Shown: in pieces, positions 54,966 through 64,000 of the stretch
Layout of the letters: the number at the start of each line of letters is the position of its first letter
Numbering within the stretch: the first letter of the stretch is position 1
Source of the DNA: Balneolaceae bacterium
Lineage (GTDB): Bacteria > Bacteroidota > Rhodothermia > Balneolales > Balneolaceae
NCBI GenBank assembly: GCA_020832285.1
Contig: JAFIFB010000038.1
Span: 1 to 64,000, forward strand
DNA: 64,000 bases
Direction of reading: 5' to 3'
The notes under the pieces: model-generated
Seen by the model: the letters and a program-made list of their open reading frames with translations, nothing else
What the model was told of the DNA's origin: nothing
Databases searched by the model: none
Made by a program: the position numbers and the translations under genes

Positions 54966-56705
54966 ATGTCCAAATCCAGAAAAGAATTTTTAACCGAATC
55001 GGGGCTTCTTGTTGGTGGTATGTTAACGGGAGGTGCGCTGTCCGGTTTTTCATCGCAAAAAACCATAGGTATTGCAGTACGGGAAAAGGGAACGGTGTCC
55101 GGGGAGGAAATGTGGGCAGACCTGGTTATCATCGGAGGGGGTACTGGTGGTTGTGCGGCCGCACTTTCTGCATTGAAACTCGGATTGAGTGTAATCATCA
55201 CCGAGCCGACCGACTGGATTGGCGGTCAATTGACATCCCAGGCGGTACCGCCGGATGAGAATCCTTGGGTGGAGACATTCGGAGCTTCACAATCTTATCA
55301 GGGTTACCGGACGGCAGTTAGAAATTTTTATCGCAATCACTATCCGCTTCGGCAAGATTTGCTTGAAGAAACCTACCTGAACCCCGGCGATGGCTGGGTT
55401 TCACGGATTTCGCACGAACCACAGGTGTCCGTGGCTGTTTTAGAAGCGATGCTTGCACCTTGGGTGAGCAACGGCAAGTTGAGGTTTTTGATGGAGCACC
55501 AACCCACGGAAGTTGAAACAGACGGAGATCAGTTTCGGGCTGTCCGTGTAAAAAGTTCGAGGACCGGAGAGTCGAAATGGTTGAAGGCTCCATGGTTTAT
55601 CGATGCCACAGAAATGGGTGATTTGCTGAAGCTGGGCGATGTAGAATATGTGGTAGGTGCTGAAGGACAGGATCAGACCGGTGAACCGCACGCACCTTCT
55701 GAAGCTGACCCTGACAATGTGCAGGCTTTCAACCTCTGCTTTCTGCTGGAATATCAACCCGAAGAAAACTTTTTGATTGATAAACCGGACGAATATGAAT
55801 TCTGGCGCGATTTTACACCCGATTTGACACCCCCATGGCCGGGTCCTCTGTTCAGTTTCACCTATACTCACCCAATGACACTGGAACCGCGGGAATTGCC
55901 ATTCGATCCAATGGATCAGGACGGCTGGTGGGCCTATCGGCAGGTGCTTAATCACCACAATTTCGAAGCGGGTTTTTATCGCGGTCCTATCTCCTGTATC
56001 AACTGGCCGCAACACGCATACCTGAAGGGGAAACTGGTGGATGTTTCTGATGAAGAAGCTAAAAAGCACCTCAATGGGGCCGAACAACTAAACCGTTCAC
56101 TGATCTACTGGCTGCAAACCGAAGCACCAAGGCCGGATGGCGGTGAAGGCTGGCCGGGATTACGCTTGAGAGGTGATATATTTGGTACGTCAAATGGTAT
56201 GGCGAAACACGCCTATATTCGGGAAAGCCGCAGAATCAAAGCAATGTTTACCGTGCTGGAGCAGCATGTAGGCACCGAAGCACGGATGGCGGAAACAGGA
56301 ATGAGTGAGGATGATGTGCGTGCAGCAGAGTTTCAGGATTCAGTGGGGATCGGCGCCTATCGAATTGACCTGCACCCAAGTACGAAAGGCAACAACTACA
56401 TAGACATCAGTTCACTTCCGTTTCAGATTCCGCTCGGAGCACTGATTCCGCAGCGTGTGAGAAATCTGGTTCCGGCCTGCAAAAATATAGGTACCACACA
56501 TATAACCAATGGCTGTTACAGGCTTCAGCCTGTGGAGTGGAATATTGGTGAGTCAGCCGGAGCACTGATTGCGCTCTGCAACAAACACGGACTGGAACCT
56601 CACCAGGTTTACGAATCTTCCGTGCTGACATCCGATCTTCAGAAAACTCTTACAGAAATGGGGGTGCGTCTTAAATGGCCGCAGGATCAAGTGTATGCCT
56701 TGTGA
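54966..56705 (+). CDS. FAD-dependent oxidoreductase (FAD_oxidored, PF12831-type), probably exported
   Basis: 579 aa. The N-terminus resembles a Tat signal with one Arg replaced (SRKEFLTESGLLVGG), so export is possible but not sure. The dinucleotide-binding motif is IIGGGTGGCAAALSALKLG (about 54-72), followed by 'EPTDWIGGQLTSQAVPPDE' and a C-terminal IGTTHITNGCYRLQPVEWN IGE-type FAD contact. Members are often linked to polysaccharide or xanthan-type catabolism in Bacteroidota, with unknown substrates. Monocistronic; greA starts 222 bp downstream. Confidence 0.83.
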   Translation: MSKSRKEFLTESGLLVGGMLTGGALSGFSSQKTIGIAVREKGTVSGEEMWADLVIIGGGTGGCAAALSALKLGLSVIITEPTDWIGGQLTSQAVPPDENPWVETFGASQSYQGYRTAVRNFYRNHYPLRQDLLEETYLNPGDGWVSRISHEPQVSVAVLEAMLAPWVSNGKLRFLMEHQPTEVETDGDQFRAVRVKSSRTGESKWLKAPWFIDATEMGDLLKLGDVEYVVGAEGQDQTGEPHAPSEADPDNVQAFNLCFLLEYQPEENFLIDKPDEYEFWRDFTPDLTPPWPGPLFSFTYTHPMTLEPRELPFDPMDQDGWWAYRQVLNHHNFEAGFYRGPISCINWPQHAYLKGKLVDVSDEEAKKHLNGAEQLNRSLIYWLQTEAPRPDGGEGWPGLRLRGDIFGTSNGMAKHAYIRESRRIKAMFTVLEQHVGTEARMAETGMSEDDVRAAEFQDSVGIGAYRIDLHPSTKGNNYIDISSLPFQIPLGALIPQRVRNLVPACKNIGTTHITNGCYRLQPVEWNIGESAGALIALCNKHGLEPHQVYESSVLTSDLQKTLTEMGVRLKWPQDQVYAL

Positions 56706-56926
56706 TGCTGTTGAGTGATAAAAGAAGGAAATTGGGAAATATTATATTTCAGAATAATTAAAATTGTGCCTGGTTACTTTTCATAAAAGCAAGTAAGATT
56801 TTAAGTTTGTTCTAAAATATAGTTGGGAAAACAGCCTCTATCATCATATTTTTACTGTTCTGAAAAAATATTGAACAGGAAATTTACAGATAGCAGCTAG
56901 AGACTGCTTTTTTTGTTTTGTAAACG

Positions 56927-57415
56927 ATGAATAAACAATCTACTATGAGAAAAAACTATCTATCGAAAGAAGGATATGAAAAGCTTGATAAGGAGCTGAG
57001 GGATCTGAAAACACGCGGAAGAAAAGAGATAGCACAGGAAATTTCAGAGGCCAGGGCTCAGGGCGATTTAAGTGAAAATGCTGAATATGATGCCGCTAAA
57101 GAGGCACAAGGCCATCTTGAAAAGCGTATTGCTGAGCTAGAAAATACCCTTGCTACCTCAACCATTATTGATGAAAAAGATATTAACACATCTAAAGCCT
57201 ACCTTTTGTCTACTGTGACCATTTTAAATAAAAAAACAAACAAAGAGATGAAATATACTCTGGTTTCTAAAGATGAAGCAGATTTTAAAAAAAGCAAAAT
57301 ATCTGTAGACTCACCTATTGGTAAAGCTATACTTGGCACTGAAGTGGGTGAAGTTGTGAAGGTTAAAGTTCCTGCTGGCCGGCTTGAGTTGGAAATAATA
57401 AAGATTGAACGCTAA
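56927..57415 (+). CDS. greA: transcription elongation factor GreA
   Basis: 162 aa (157 from the ATG at 56945, which aligns better with the usual GreA start MRKNYLSKEGYEKL). The N-terminal coiled coil carries the acidic tip 'GDLSENAEYDAAKEAQG', and the C-terminal FKBP-like domain reads SPIGKAILGTEVGEVVKV. GreA promotes cleavage of backtracked RNA by RNA polymerase. It precedes the UDP-glucose dehydrogenase gene by 30 bp, the first of the tightly packed downstream chain. Confidence 0.95.
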   Translation: MNKQSTMRKNYLSKEGYEKLDKELRDLKTRGRKEIAQEISEARAQGDLSENAEYDAAKEAQGHLEKRIAELENTLATSTIIDEKDINTSKAYLLSTVTILNKKTNKEMKYTLVSKDEADFKKSKISVDSPIGKAILGTEVGEVVKVKVPAGRLELEIIKIER

Positions 57416-57445
57416 CTGAAATTGAAGTAAATCACATACTGACTA

Positions 57446-58780
57446 ATGAAAATAGGAGTTATTGGCACCGGTTACGTGGGACTTGTAACAGGAACCTGTT
57501 TTGCTGACAGCGGTAACGATGTTTTTTGTGTGGATATCGATGCAGAAAAAATAGAAAGATTGACAAAGGGAGTGGTGCCAATTTATGAGCCGGGCCTGAA
57601 CCGTGTTTTCGATCGTGCAATTCGCGAAAAAAGGTTGAAATTCACCACAAATCTTGAAGATGCATTTAAAGAGTCAGAAATTATTTTTCTTTGCCTGCCA
57701 ACTCCTCCGGGAGCCAATGGACAGGCCGATTTGAGCTTCGTGCTCAATGTGGCCGATAAATTGGGGGATCTCTTCAATAAATATCCACAATATCGGGTTA
57801 TTGTAAACAAGAGCACGGTTCCGGTTGGAACAGCCGACAAAGTGAGTGAAAAGATTGCCGCCAAAACTGACGCAGAGTTTGATGTGGTTTCGAATCCCGA
57901 ATTTCTTCGAGAAGGTGCCGCTGTGGAAGATTTCATGAAACCCGAACGGGTAGTCGTGGGAACGAGCAGCCAAAAAGCCGCTGAGATAATGACCGCACTC
58001 TACGAACCTTTCGTGCGTAGCGGCAATCCGATTATCATAATGGATGAACGAAGCTCGGAGCTGACCAAATACGCAGCCAATGCGATGCTGGCTACTAAAA
58101 TCACCTTTATGAACGAAATCGCAAACATCTGCGAAAAAGTTGGCGCCGATGTAGATAATATCCGCCGGGGTGTGGGTACCGATTCGCGAATTGGAAAGAG
58201 ATTCCTTTTTGCAGGTATTGGTTATGGCGGAAGCTGTTTTCCCAAGGATGTTAAGGCTATCCATCATACGGCCGGTGAGCACGGATATGATTTCCGTATT
58301 CTCGATTCGGTGATGAAAGTAAACGAATCGCAGAAGGTTTCGATCGTAGAGAAGATGAAAAAGTTTTATAATAACGAACTGAATGGAAAAACAGTTGGGG
58401 TTTGGGGCTTATCCTTCAAGCCGGAAACCGATGATATTCGGGAGGCGCCATCTCTGTATATTACCAGGGAACTTGCTGCACTGGGTGTAACCATGAAAGC
58501 ATACGATCCGGAGGCCATTCAAACATTCCGTGAGGCAGCCGATGCCGATACTCTTGCAAAAATAGAATTTATGAATGACAGGGATTCTGTACTTGATAAT
58601 ATCGATGCCCTTGTTATTTGTACCGAGTGGAATGAATTTCGCCGGCCTGATATGCAGCGTTTTGCAAAAGTGATGAAGTCCCCTGTAATTTTCGACGGCC
58701 GAAATCTATATGATCTGCAGCGAGCAAAAGAAGCCGGACTTGTCTATATCAGTGTGGGCAGGCCAAGCGTTAATGACTGA
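57446..58780 (+). CDS. ugd: UDP-glucose/GDP-mannose-family dehydrogenase (UDP-glucose 6-dehydrogenase)
   Basis: 444 aa. The N-terminal NAD motif is IGVIGTGYVGLVTGTCFAD (about 3-20). The catalytic Cys lies in IGYGGSCFPKDVKA (near 264), and the central helical domain includes 'ELTKYAANAMLATKITFMNE'. Such enzymes oxidise UDP-glucose to UDP-glucuronate with two NAD. Here the product is the substrate of the UDP-glucuronate decarboxylase encoded 45 bp downstream, so the pair supplies UDP-xylose and UDP-glucuronate for surface polymers. Confidence 0.93.
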   Translation: MKIGVIGTGYVGLVTGTCFADSGNDVFCVDIDAEKIERLTKGVVPIYEPGLNRVFDRAIREKRLKFTTNLEDAFKESEIIFLCLPTPPGANGQADLSFVLNVADKLGDLFNKYPQYRVIVNKSTVPVGTADKVSEKIAAKTDAEFDVVSNPEFLREGAAVEDFMKPERVVVGTSSQKAAEIMTALYEPFVRSGNPIIIMDERSSELTKYAANAMLATKITFMNEIANICEKVGADVDNIRRGVGTDSRIGKRFLFAGIGYGGSCFPKDVKAIHHTAGEHGYDFRILDSVMKVNESQKVSIVEKMKKFYNNELNGKTVGVWGLSFKPETDDIREAPSLYITRELAALGVTMKAYDPEAIQTFREAADADTLAKIEFMNDRDSVLDNIDALVICTEWNEFRRPDMQRFAKVMKSPVIFDGRNLYDLQRAKEAGLVYISVGRPSVND

Positions 58781-58825
58781 AGAATGCCGGCTCAGCTCTG
58801 CATCAAAACCTAAATGAGGTATTAA

Positions 58826-59773
58826 TTGAACAAACGTGTGCTTATAACCGGAGGAGCCGGTTTCCTCGGTTCTCATCTTTGCGACCGCTATCATAGTGAG
58901 GGGTGGGATGTTATTTGCATGGATAACCTCATTACAGGGGCAAAAAGCAACATCGCTCATCTTATTGGCGGTGAACGATTTTCATTTATTAAGCATGACG
59001 TAACCAACTACATTGATGTAGACGGTTCTTTGGACCTTATTCTTCATTTTGCATCCCCGGCTTCCCCGATCGATTACCTGGAGATGCCCATTCAGACATT
59101 AAAAGTAGGGTCCCTCGGCACTCATAAAACACTGGGGCTTGCACGTGCAAAAAATGCCAAATTTTTGCTTGCATCCACAAGTGAGGTTTATGGCGATCCG
59201 ATGGAGCATCCTCAAAAAGAGAGCTACTGGGGAAATGTAAACCCCACCGGGTTGCGTGGTGTATATGATGAAGCCAAACGATTTGCCGAAGCCATGACAA
59301 TGGCATACCATCGCTATCACGGAATTGATACCCGAATTGTGCGCATTTTTAACACTTACGGAACGCGAATGAGGCTAAAAGATGGCAGGGCCCTGCCTAC
59401 GTTTTTTCGACAGGCATTGACCAATGAGCCCATAACGGTATTTGGGGACGGGTCTCAAACACGCTCCTTTACCTATGTGGATGATCTGATTGAGGGAATT
59501 TTCCGGCTGGTTGAAAGCGATGAAAATGAACCCGTGAATCTTGGTAACCCCGAAGAGATCTCCATTCTTGAATTTGCGCAAGAGATTATCAAAATTACCG
59601 GCAGCAAGAGTGATATTTCATTTGAAGAGCTCCCTGCCGATGATCCACAGGTACGACAGCCCGACATCAGCAGGGCAAAAAGCATACTCAATTGGGAACC
59701 CCGAACCAACCGGAAAGAAGGTCTTATCAAGACTATGGACTATTTTAAAGATCAGGTTTTGAAAAATGGGTAA
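58826..59773 (+). CDS. UDP-glucuronate decarboxylase / UDP-xylose synthase-like SDR
   Basis: 315 aa from a TTG start with GAGGT upstream. The SDR motif [15 protein letters not shown] is at about 8-22 and the catalytic Y-x-x-x-K is YDEAK (near 146); '[20 protein letters not shown]' is the family segment of UXS. It makes UDP-xylose from UDP-glucuronate, which the preceding gene supplies. Its stop overlaps the NUDIX start by 8 bp. Confidence 0.92.
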   Translation: MNKRVLITGGAGFLGSHLCDRYHSEGWDVICMDNLITGAKSNIAHLIGGERFSFIKHDVTNYIDVDGSLDLILHFASPASPIDYLEMPIQTLKVGSLGTHKTLGLARAKNAKFLLASTSEVYGDPMEHPQKESYWGNVNPTGLRGVYDEAKRFAEAMTMAYHRYHGIDTRIVRIFNTYGTRMRLKDGRALPTFFRQALTNEPITVFGDGSQTRSFTYVDDLIEGIFRLVESDENEPVNLGNPEEISILEFAQEIIKITGSKSDISFEELPADDPQVRQPDISRAKSILNWEPRTNRKEGLIKTMDYFKDQVLKNG

Positions 59774-60224
59774 AAAAAAGCTGATCGACCTATATCCTTA
59801 CCGAATGATTGATAAGAAGCCCGAGTTTCTGCTGTTCAAAAGATCTGAAGGCCATATCTACGAAGGCCAGTGGAGAATGATTGGCGGGAAAGTGGAAGAG
59901 GGAGAAGCTTACTGGCAGGCTGCATTGCGTGAACTGAAGGAAGAAACCGGCCTGTCACCCCAAAAATTTTGGACTCTGCCAGGTATAAACCAGTTTTACG
60001 AACCAAAAACCGACCAGATACTGACTATACCCGCATTTGCTGCCGAAATCGATCCCGGTAACGAACCCAGACTTGATAAAGAACATCAAAAAGCAGAATG
60101 GTTCGGAATAGAGGATGCAAAAAAAATTATTCACTGGCCGGAACAACAACGCCTTATAAATCTGTTAAATAACTTGTTAATTTCCAATCAAATCCTTGAC
60201 GATTGGCTCGTTTCTATACACTGA
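59766..60224 (+). CDS. NUDIX hydrolase
   Basis: 152 aa. The NUDIX box reads [20 protein letters not shown] followed by ETGL (about 38-61), with all the required acidic residues. The sequence around it resembles dATP/NTP pyrophosphohydrolases. It overlaps the preceding UXS gene by 8 bp and the following gene by 22 bp, so it is translated as part of one transcript; the substrate may be a nucleotide sugar or an NTP. Confidence 0.88.
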   Translation: MGKKKLIDLYPYRMIDKKPEFLLFKRSEGHIYEGQWRMIGGKVEEGEAYWQAALRELKEETGLSPQKFWTLPGINQFYEPKTDQILTIPAFAAEIDPGNEPRLDKEHQKAEWFGIEDAKKIIHWPEQQRLINLLNNLLISNQILDDWLVSIH

Positions 60225-61462
60225 CTTTCTCACTTTTATTATTATTGACCGCATTCAGTATTACTGATTCTGATGCACAAACTCCACGCTACGAAGTTTT
60301 GCCAGCACCCGATATCTGGTACAATGATGTAGACGGAATATTGCTCGGTCTGCGGCTTACAGGGCAGGTTCCAGGTACATTTGAAGACGGCCCACATCGC
60401 CTGGATGCCGGTATTTGGATGGGTCTTTGGTGGCCGTCACTGCCCGTTTCATACCGAATTACCTACACCGAACCGATTCGCCCCTGGTCAGACTATGGGA
60501 GTGAGGCCAATATTCAGTTCAACAGTTCAGTGCGAACGGGTTATCACGACCATGGAATTGGCTTCAATAAACGCTGGCAGCAAGGATTTGATGAACGGCG
60601 ATATCGGGAGTTCAGTTTCTACAACTCCTATGAAAGGCGGTTTGATGACGAATATGCTGCATTTCCGGCACTTTGGTCGGATGATCACAAAATACTAACC
60701 ACTCTTACATATGAGCTGCAAAATGATAACCGATTCGGTTGGTACAACATAGAGACCACCGGAAGACTTCAGTACCTCAATGATCTTTATTCAGCCTGGA
60801 CCCTTAGGGCTACGCAAGGAATTAATTTTCATGAATATTGGGGGTTGAGGCTCCGTTCTTTTACTGGTATCGCTACCGAAAATGCAGCGCCAGAATACCT
60901 TTTTTCAAGAAGTGTAAGACCGGCTGTACAATGGCTTGAGAGCGGTTCAACCCGTGCTAAAGGAACCATACGGCAGCCCTGGATGGAGAGTGGGAATATC
61001 CATGTGGCGGGGGGCGCAAATTTACGGGGTTACACGTCGCAGGATATCGGAACATTTCAAATATCCTGTTTGGAAACCGATGATGCAGGAAACTGCCTAA
61101 ACGAAGGAGCATCTCCCAATCTATTCAGTTCCTTTACCTCGATTAACGCTGAATTTGATTACTGGAATCCCATTGCTAAAGTATTCAACAATATTCCCTA
61201 TGCATCTGAATTTCTGAGTTTTCGATCCTACCTCTTTTTTGATGCCGGAATGTCTCTCGGTGTTCAGGAAGGTGAACCCGATGATCTTTTCTCCAATGCC
61301 GGAGCCGGTTTTTCGTTATCTTTGAACATTCCCGATTATTTAGGAAAACCCAGAGGATTTGTACTCCGGTACGAAATTCCATTTTGGCTCTCCGATCCGG
61401 GTGATGAAGATTCGTTCAAACTGAGACATCTTGTGGGATTCGGAGCTGTAATCTCATTTTAA
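60203..61462 (+). CDS. predicted outer-membrane beta-barrel protein
   Basis: 419 aa from a TTG start that lies inside the NUDIX gene; the resulting signal peptide ('[20 protein letters not shown]', cleavage about DAQ) supports it. The mature protein alternates hydrophobic and polar residues in regular strands with many W, Y and G residues, and ends in a C-terminal Phe (GAVISF) typical of BAM-assembled barrels. The pattern resembles the C-terminal barrels of some Bacteroidota M1 peptidase-like or surface-antigen proteins, but no peptidase motif is present. Function unknown. Confidence 0.72.
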   Translation: MARFYTLTFSLLLLLTAFSITDSDAQTPRYEVLPAPDIWYNDVDGILLGLRLTGQVPGTFEDGPHRLDAGIWMGLWWPSLPVSYRITYTEPIRPWSDYGSEANIQFNSSVRTGYHDHGIGFNKRWQQGFDERRYREFSFYNSYERRFDDEYAAFPALWSDDHKILTTLTYELQNDNRFGWYNIETTGRLQYLNDLYSAWTLRATQGINFHEYWGLRLRSFTGIATENAAPEYLFSRSVRPAVQWLESGSTRAKGTIRQPWMESGNIHVAGGANLRGYTSQDIGTFQISCLETDDAGNCLNEGASPNLFSSFTSINAEFDYWNPIAKVFNNIPYASEFLSFRSYLFFDAGMSLGVQEGEPDDLFSNAGAGFSLSLNIPDYLGKPRGFVLRYEIPFWLSDPGDEDSFKLRHLVGFGAVISF

Positions 61463-61474
61463 ATAAACCTGCTT

Positions 61475-63223
61475 ATGAAGGCACTGCGTTTGCCGGCATT
61501 TTTGTTGGTTTTTATCTTTTGCATTTCCTGCACATCCAGCAGGTGGATTGTGACCGAGCAGAACGCAATCGATACAAGCAGAGAGCCAAATTTACTGGCT
61601 GAAAAGAGCGTTCTGCTTGTAGAGAGTGAGCCCTCTGTTGATGATCCCGTGATGCAATTTTCAGCTCATCAGGTACGTGAAATAGAGTTTGAACAGAGGG
61701 TAAAAGTAGAGCGGACGATCCAGCAGTACAGGCCGAAATGGGGATTTCTATTGCTGGGAACTGCAGGTGCCGGATTTGCTCTTGCGGCTGCCAACACCGA
61801 TCTGATTCTGCCTTCGGCATCATCAAACCAGCGCCTTGCACTAAACATAACATCGGCAGTGCTGGCAGGCCTCTCTTTCACCAACATGACACCCACGGGA
61901 GAACCAGTTCGAACAGGAGAAACAGAATTGATGCGAAGAAGCGGCTACGAAGTTGTGTATGACACCCTTCGGAGTGATCCGGGTGATTTCGATTTTACCG
62001 TTGATCTTGAAATTTCTTATGAGGGTGAGACGATTTTGGCACAAAGCAGCCTGGCCTTATCCAATGGCAACCTGGACGTGAACCTTGCAACTGTGGCAGA
62101 CCATCTTGAGGGAGCTGTAGATGAGGAGGCTTCAATACACCTGGCCCTTCACTACCAGGAGGAAACCCTGGAGCACCACATTCCCATCAGCCGTTTTCTG
62201 GCTCCATTTGTAACGATAACCTCTCCGGTTGCAGTACTTCGGAATGCTCCGGTTATAAATGAGATGAATGTTATGACCGAAGTGGGTGTAGGCAGCTCGT
62301 TAAGGCTTATGGACCGCGATCTTGACGATTGGTACCGAGTGCGTTTTGGTGGCTCCGTAGTGTACCTGGCAAAAAATTCCGGTGATGTGGAGTGGATGTC
62401 CGAGGCGGAATCGGGTACTCCCGATGTGTTTGAGTTTGAGGAAGCACCCTTTGGTGAAATTGATGTAGAAAGTTCGGTGCCGATTCTGAAACAAAATAAC
62501 CCCGCTGACAGAGCTATAATCCTTACAAACGGATTTTTGGAAGATGTTGAAATGCGGCAATACCTCGACCGGGATCATCGGTTGTTCCGCTTTTACATGA
62601 GGTATGCTCTTCAAATGAACGATGATCAAATCTATACTATAGAAATGGAACCGGGAAATGACTGGCAGGAAAAACTTAGTGCCGTCTCAGAAATGGGCGA
62701 AACCGGTTCACTATTCGTCTATCTGTCCGGTTTTGCCACTATTACCGATCAGAGAAATATGTACCTCGATCTGATCGACGATTTAGACGGTCCCGGTGTA
62801 CTGACAAGTTTTATTTTTGATGAATTTGAACGAATAAACCCCTCAGCACTCTTTTTGATGGCAGATCTTGAATTTTCACATCTCACTGGCTCAGAAGGGC
62901 TCAGTCCGGTTCGCAGTGCGTATGGCCTGGCTTTACAGGAGGTTTCGAGTCAACTGCTCAGCCGCATCCCCAACTCAGTTATTGTTTTCAGTAATCGGCC
63001 GGGACAGTCTTCATCACTCTACACAGGCGGGGCGGGAATGGAAAACATGCGTCACCATATATTTAATTATTATTGGGCTGAAGCGATCAAACAGCGAAGA
63101 ACACGAATGTCCGACATCGTCAGGCACCTCCAGAATAATGTAGACTATACATCACGCCGGCTGCACGACCGCCCGCAGGAAATTCAGGCTTTTGGTAATT
63201 TAACACTCGACATCAGAGAGTGA
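61475..63223 (+). CDS. lipoprotein with SH3-like domain and catalytically dead caspase-like domain
   Basis: 582 aa; signal II ends CISC (Cys near 19). One TM-like hydrophobic stretch lies at about 92-108. An SH3-like domain occupies about 247-310 ('ITSPVAVLRNAPVINEMNVM', WYRVRFGGSVVYLAKN). About 340-580 follows the layout of C14 caspases: AIILTNGFLED, 'GSLFVYLSGFATITD', 'ALFLMADLEFSH' and a closing 'HHIFNYYWAEAIKQRR'. The catalytic His (family GHG) is replaced by F (SGFAT) and the Cys (family DAC-SG) is lost (MADLEFS), so it should be a pseudoprotease. It follows the barrel gene by 12 bp and overlaps the next gene by one base; a structural or regulatory role in the outer envelope is inferred. 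Confidence 0.72.
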   Translation: MKALRLPAFLLVFIFCISCTSSRWIVTEQNAIDTSREPNLLAEKSVLLVESEPSVDDPVMQFSAHQVREIEFEQRVKVERTIQQYRPKWGFLLLGTAGAGFALAAANTDLILPSASSNQRLALNITSAVLAGLSFTNMTPTGEPVRTGETELMRRSGYEVVYDTLRSDPGDFDFTVDLEISYEGETILAQSSLALSNGNLDVNLATVADHLEGAVDEEASIHLALHYQEETLEHHIPISRFLAPFVTITSPVAVLRNAPVINEMNVMTEVGVGSSLRLMDRDLDDWYRVRFGGSVVYLAKNSGDVEWMSEAESGTPDVFEFEEAPFGEIDVESSVPILKQNNPADRAIILTNGFLEDVEMRQYLDRDHRLFRFYMRYALQMNDDQIYTIEMEPGNDWQEKLSAVSEMGETGSLFVYLSGFATITDQRNMYLDLIDDLDGPGVLTSFIFDEFERINPSALFLMADLEFSHLTGSEGLSPVRSAYGLALQEVSSQLLSRIPNSVIVFSNRPGQSSSLYTGGAGMENMRHHIFNYYWAEAIKQRRTRMSDIVRHLQNNVDYTSRRLHDRPQEIQAFGNLTLDIRE

Positions 63224-64000
63224 TGGCGGGCTGGTTGTTCATCATATTATGTGCAGCATTTTCAGTATTGATTGCCCATCTTTTTAAAGTTGTTGAATAC
63301 AGGAAACTTGATACGCTCAGGGTGCTTACCATAAATTATTTCATTGCCACTCTCACAGCGCTGGCAATGTCTCATTATCAGCAGCCAATCAGCGACTTTT
63401 CAGTTTCTGGCGAAGCAATTTTCTGGCCCCTTCTGCTGGCTGTTTTTACCGGGATTCTGTTCATTACCAATTTTTTTGTATACAGTAAATCAGTTCATTA
63501 TAACGGCGTTGGGATCAGTGTGGCAGCTATGCGCATATCATTAATAATCCCCGTACTGTTTTCTATTCTCTGGTATCTTGAAATACTTACAATTTTACAA
63601 TGGGCAGGTATTATTATGGTATTTGTCACTCTATTTTTGCTGCTGCCGAATAAAAAAGAGCTGTTGAAAGAACCCTTTAGTGCGGCATGGCTGCTGATAC
63701 TGATCTTTTTGTTTACCGGTGTGGGTGATGCCTCACTTAAAATTTTTGAAGAGGAATTTTCTGGTTTTTTGCTGAAGCAGCAGTTTATGGCAATGGTATT
63801 TTTTTCGGCCCTTTTGATCGGTATTGTAACGATTACCTTTCAAAAAAAATGGGTTTTTAAAAAGCAGGAGCTGCTGATGGGGGCAGCAATCGGCATTCCC
63901 AATTTACTGACCGCCATATTTTTGATTGCAGCCCTTGAACAGTTGAGCGGTGCTATCGTCTATAGTGCGGTGAATGTTTTAACTGTGGCCGGTGCTACAC
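63223..64000 (+). CDS. EamA/DMT-family transporter-like protein, truncated by window end
   Basis: The frame is open from the ATG at 63223 (overlapping the preceding TGA by one base) to the last base, 259 codons. It has eight or more hydrophobic helices ('MAGWLFIILCAAFSVLIAHL', then 'IFWPLLLAVFTGILFITNFF') and an internal two-fold arrangement typical of EamA transporters ('GIPNLLTAIFLIAALEQLSG'). Direction and substrate are unknown. It extends the envelope-linked chain of genes; the C-terminus is beyond the window. Confidence 0.75.
   Translation, partial: MAGWLFIILCAAFSVLIAHLFKVVEYRKLDTLRVLTINYFIATLTALAMSHYQQPISDFSVSGEAIFWPLLLAVFTGILFITNFFVYSKSVHYNGVGISVAAMRISLIIPVLFSILWYLEILTILQWAGIIMVFVTLFLLLPNKKELLKEPFSAAWLLILIFLFTGVGDASLKIFEEEFSGFLLKQQFMAMVFFSALLIGIVTITFQKKWVFKKQELLMGAAIGIPNLLTAIFLIAALEQLSGAIVYSAVNVLTVAGAT

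Noticed and set aside
1-64000. CRISPR array, phage, secretion system or restriction-modification genes.
   Set aside because: No regular short direct repeats with spacers, no Cas, capsid, terminase, methylase or nuclease-defence families were seen.
1-64000. tRNA or rRNA genes.
   Set aside because: I found no T-arm GGTTCGANTCC with matching acceptor stems, nor rRNA core sequences; small tRNAs could still have been missed by eye.

Overview
The window looks like a chromosomal segment of a marine or hypersaline Bacteroidota-like bacterium, most likely Balneolota (Balneolaceae). This is inferred from gene content only: a FecI-like ECF sigma factor, a Lnb/DUF4105 membrane protein, the ligase-associated exonuclease plus ATP-dependent DNA ligase pair, RsfS, Tat-exported Gfo/Idh/MocA proteins, and DUF1080, PmoA-like and PVC-type cytochrome proteins, with many lipoproteins. 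I saw no rRNA, tRNA or CRISPR.

Layout. 1-194: the end of an IS630-family element running off the window, abutting a 136-bp MITE-like element. 0.4-7.1 kb: Lnb-like acyltransferase, DoxX-like protein, a TetR/GT1-glycosyltransferase operon with a palindromic operator candidate, a decayed gene, a DUF389 membrane protein and an ECF sigma factor with no anti-sigma partner. 7.4-16 kb: a 1061-aa SGNH/propeller/HEAT/cytochrome c fusion, a sulfatase, a 2-hydroxyacid dehydrogenase, an esterase and an ALDH7-type dehydrogenase. 16-20.7 kb: TerC, a small membrane protein, a palindromic repeat cluster, then exonuclease and DNA ligase. 20.9-24.4 kb: an AT-rich two-gene unit encoding a glycosyltransferase-heparinase fusion and a ParB-like-fold protein, closed by a strong terminator.

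24.5-44.7 kb is an accessory catabolic region: M14 peptidase, two PmoA-like (DUF6807) proteins, two Tat Gfo/Idh/MocA proteins (one GH109-like), a sulfatase with HEAT repeats, SGNH hydrolase, PQQ dehydrogenase fused to cytochrome c, a double-DUF1080 protein and a PHP-fold protein. It holds no TonB receptor or SusD. It is decaying: one sulfatase has a stop codon inside its catalytic motif plus an internal deletion, there are three further gene tails, and an IS3 element has lost its catalytic Asp and gained a nonsense codon. The apparent logic is desulfation, oxidation of sugar hydroxyls (PQQ or NAD enzymes), then cleavage of keto-glycosides by DUF1080-type enzymes. The substrate is unknown.

44.9-46.1 kb: a complete, apparently active IS630 element using a -1 frameshift. 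Its left end matches the copy at the window start over all 55 visible bases, and both copies abut the same 12-bp GTGTCGTGTCAA end. 46-54.5 kb: GHL10-amidase fusion, a 1284-aa sensor histidine kinase, rsfS, a LytR_C protein and an unknown exported protein. 55-64 kb: FAD oxidoreductase, greA, then a tightly packed chain of UDP-glucose dehydrogenase, UDP-xylose synthase-like SDR, NUDIX, outer-membrane barrel, a lipoprotein with a catalytically dead caspase-like domain, and a partial EamA transporter cut by the window end.
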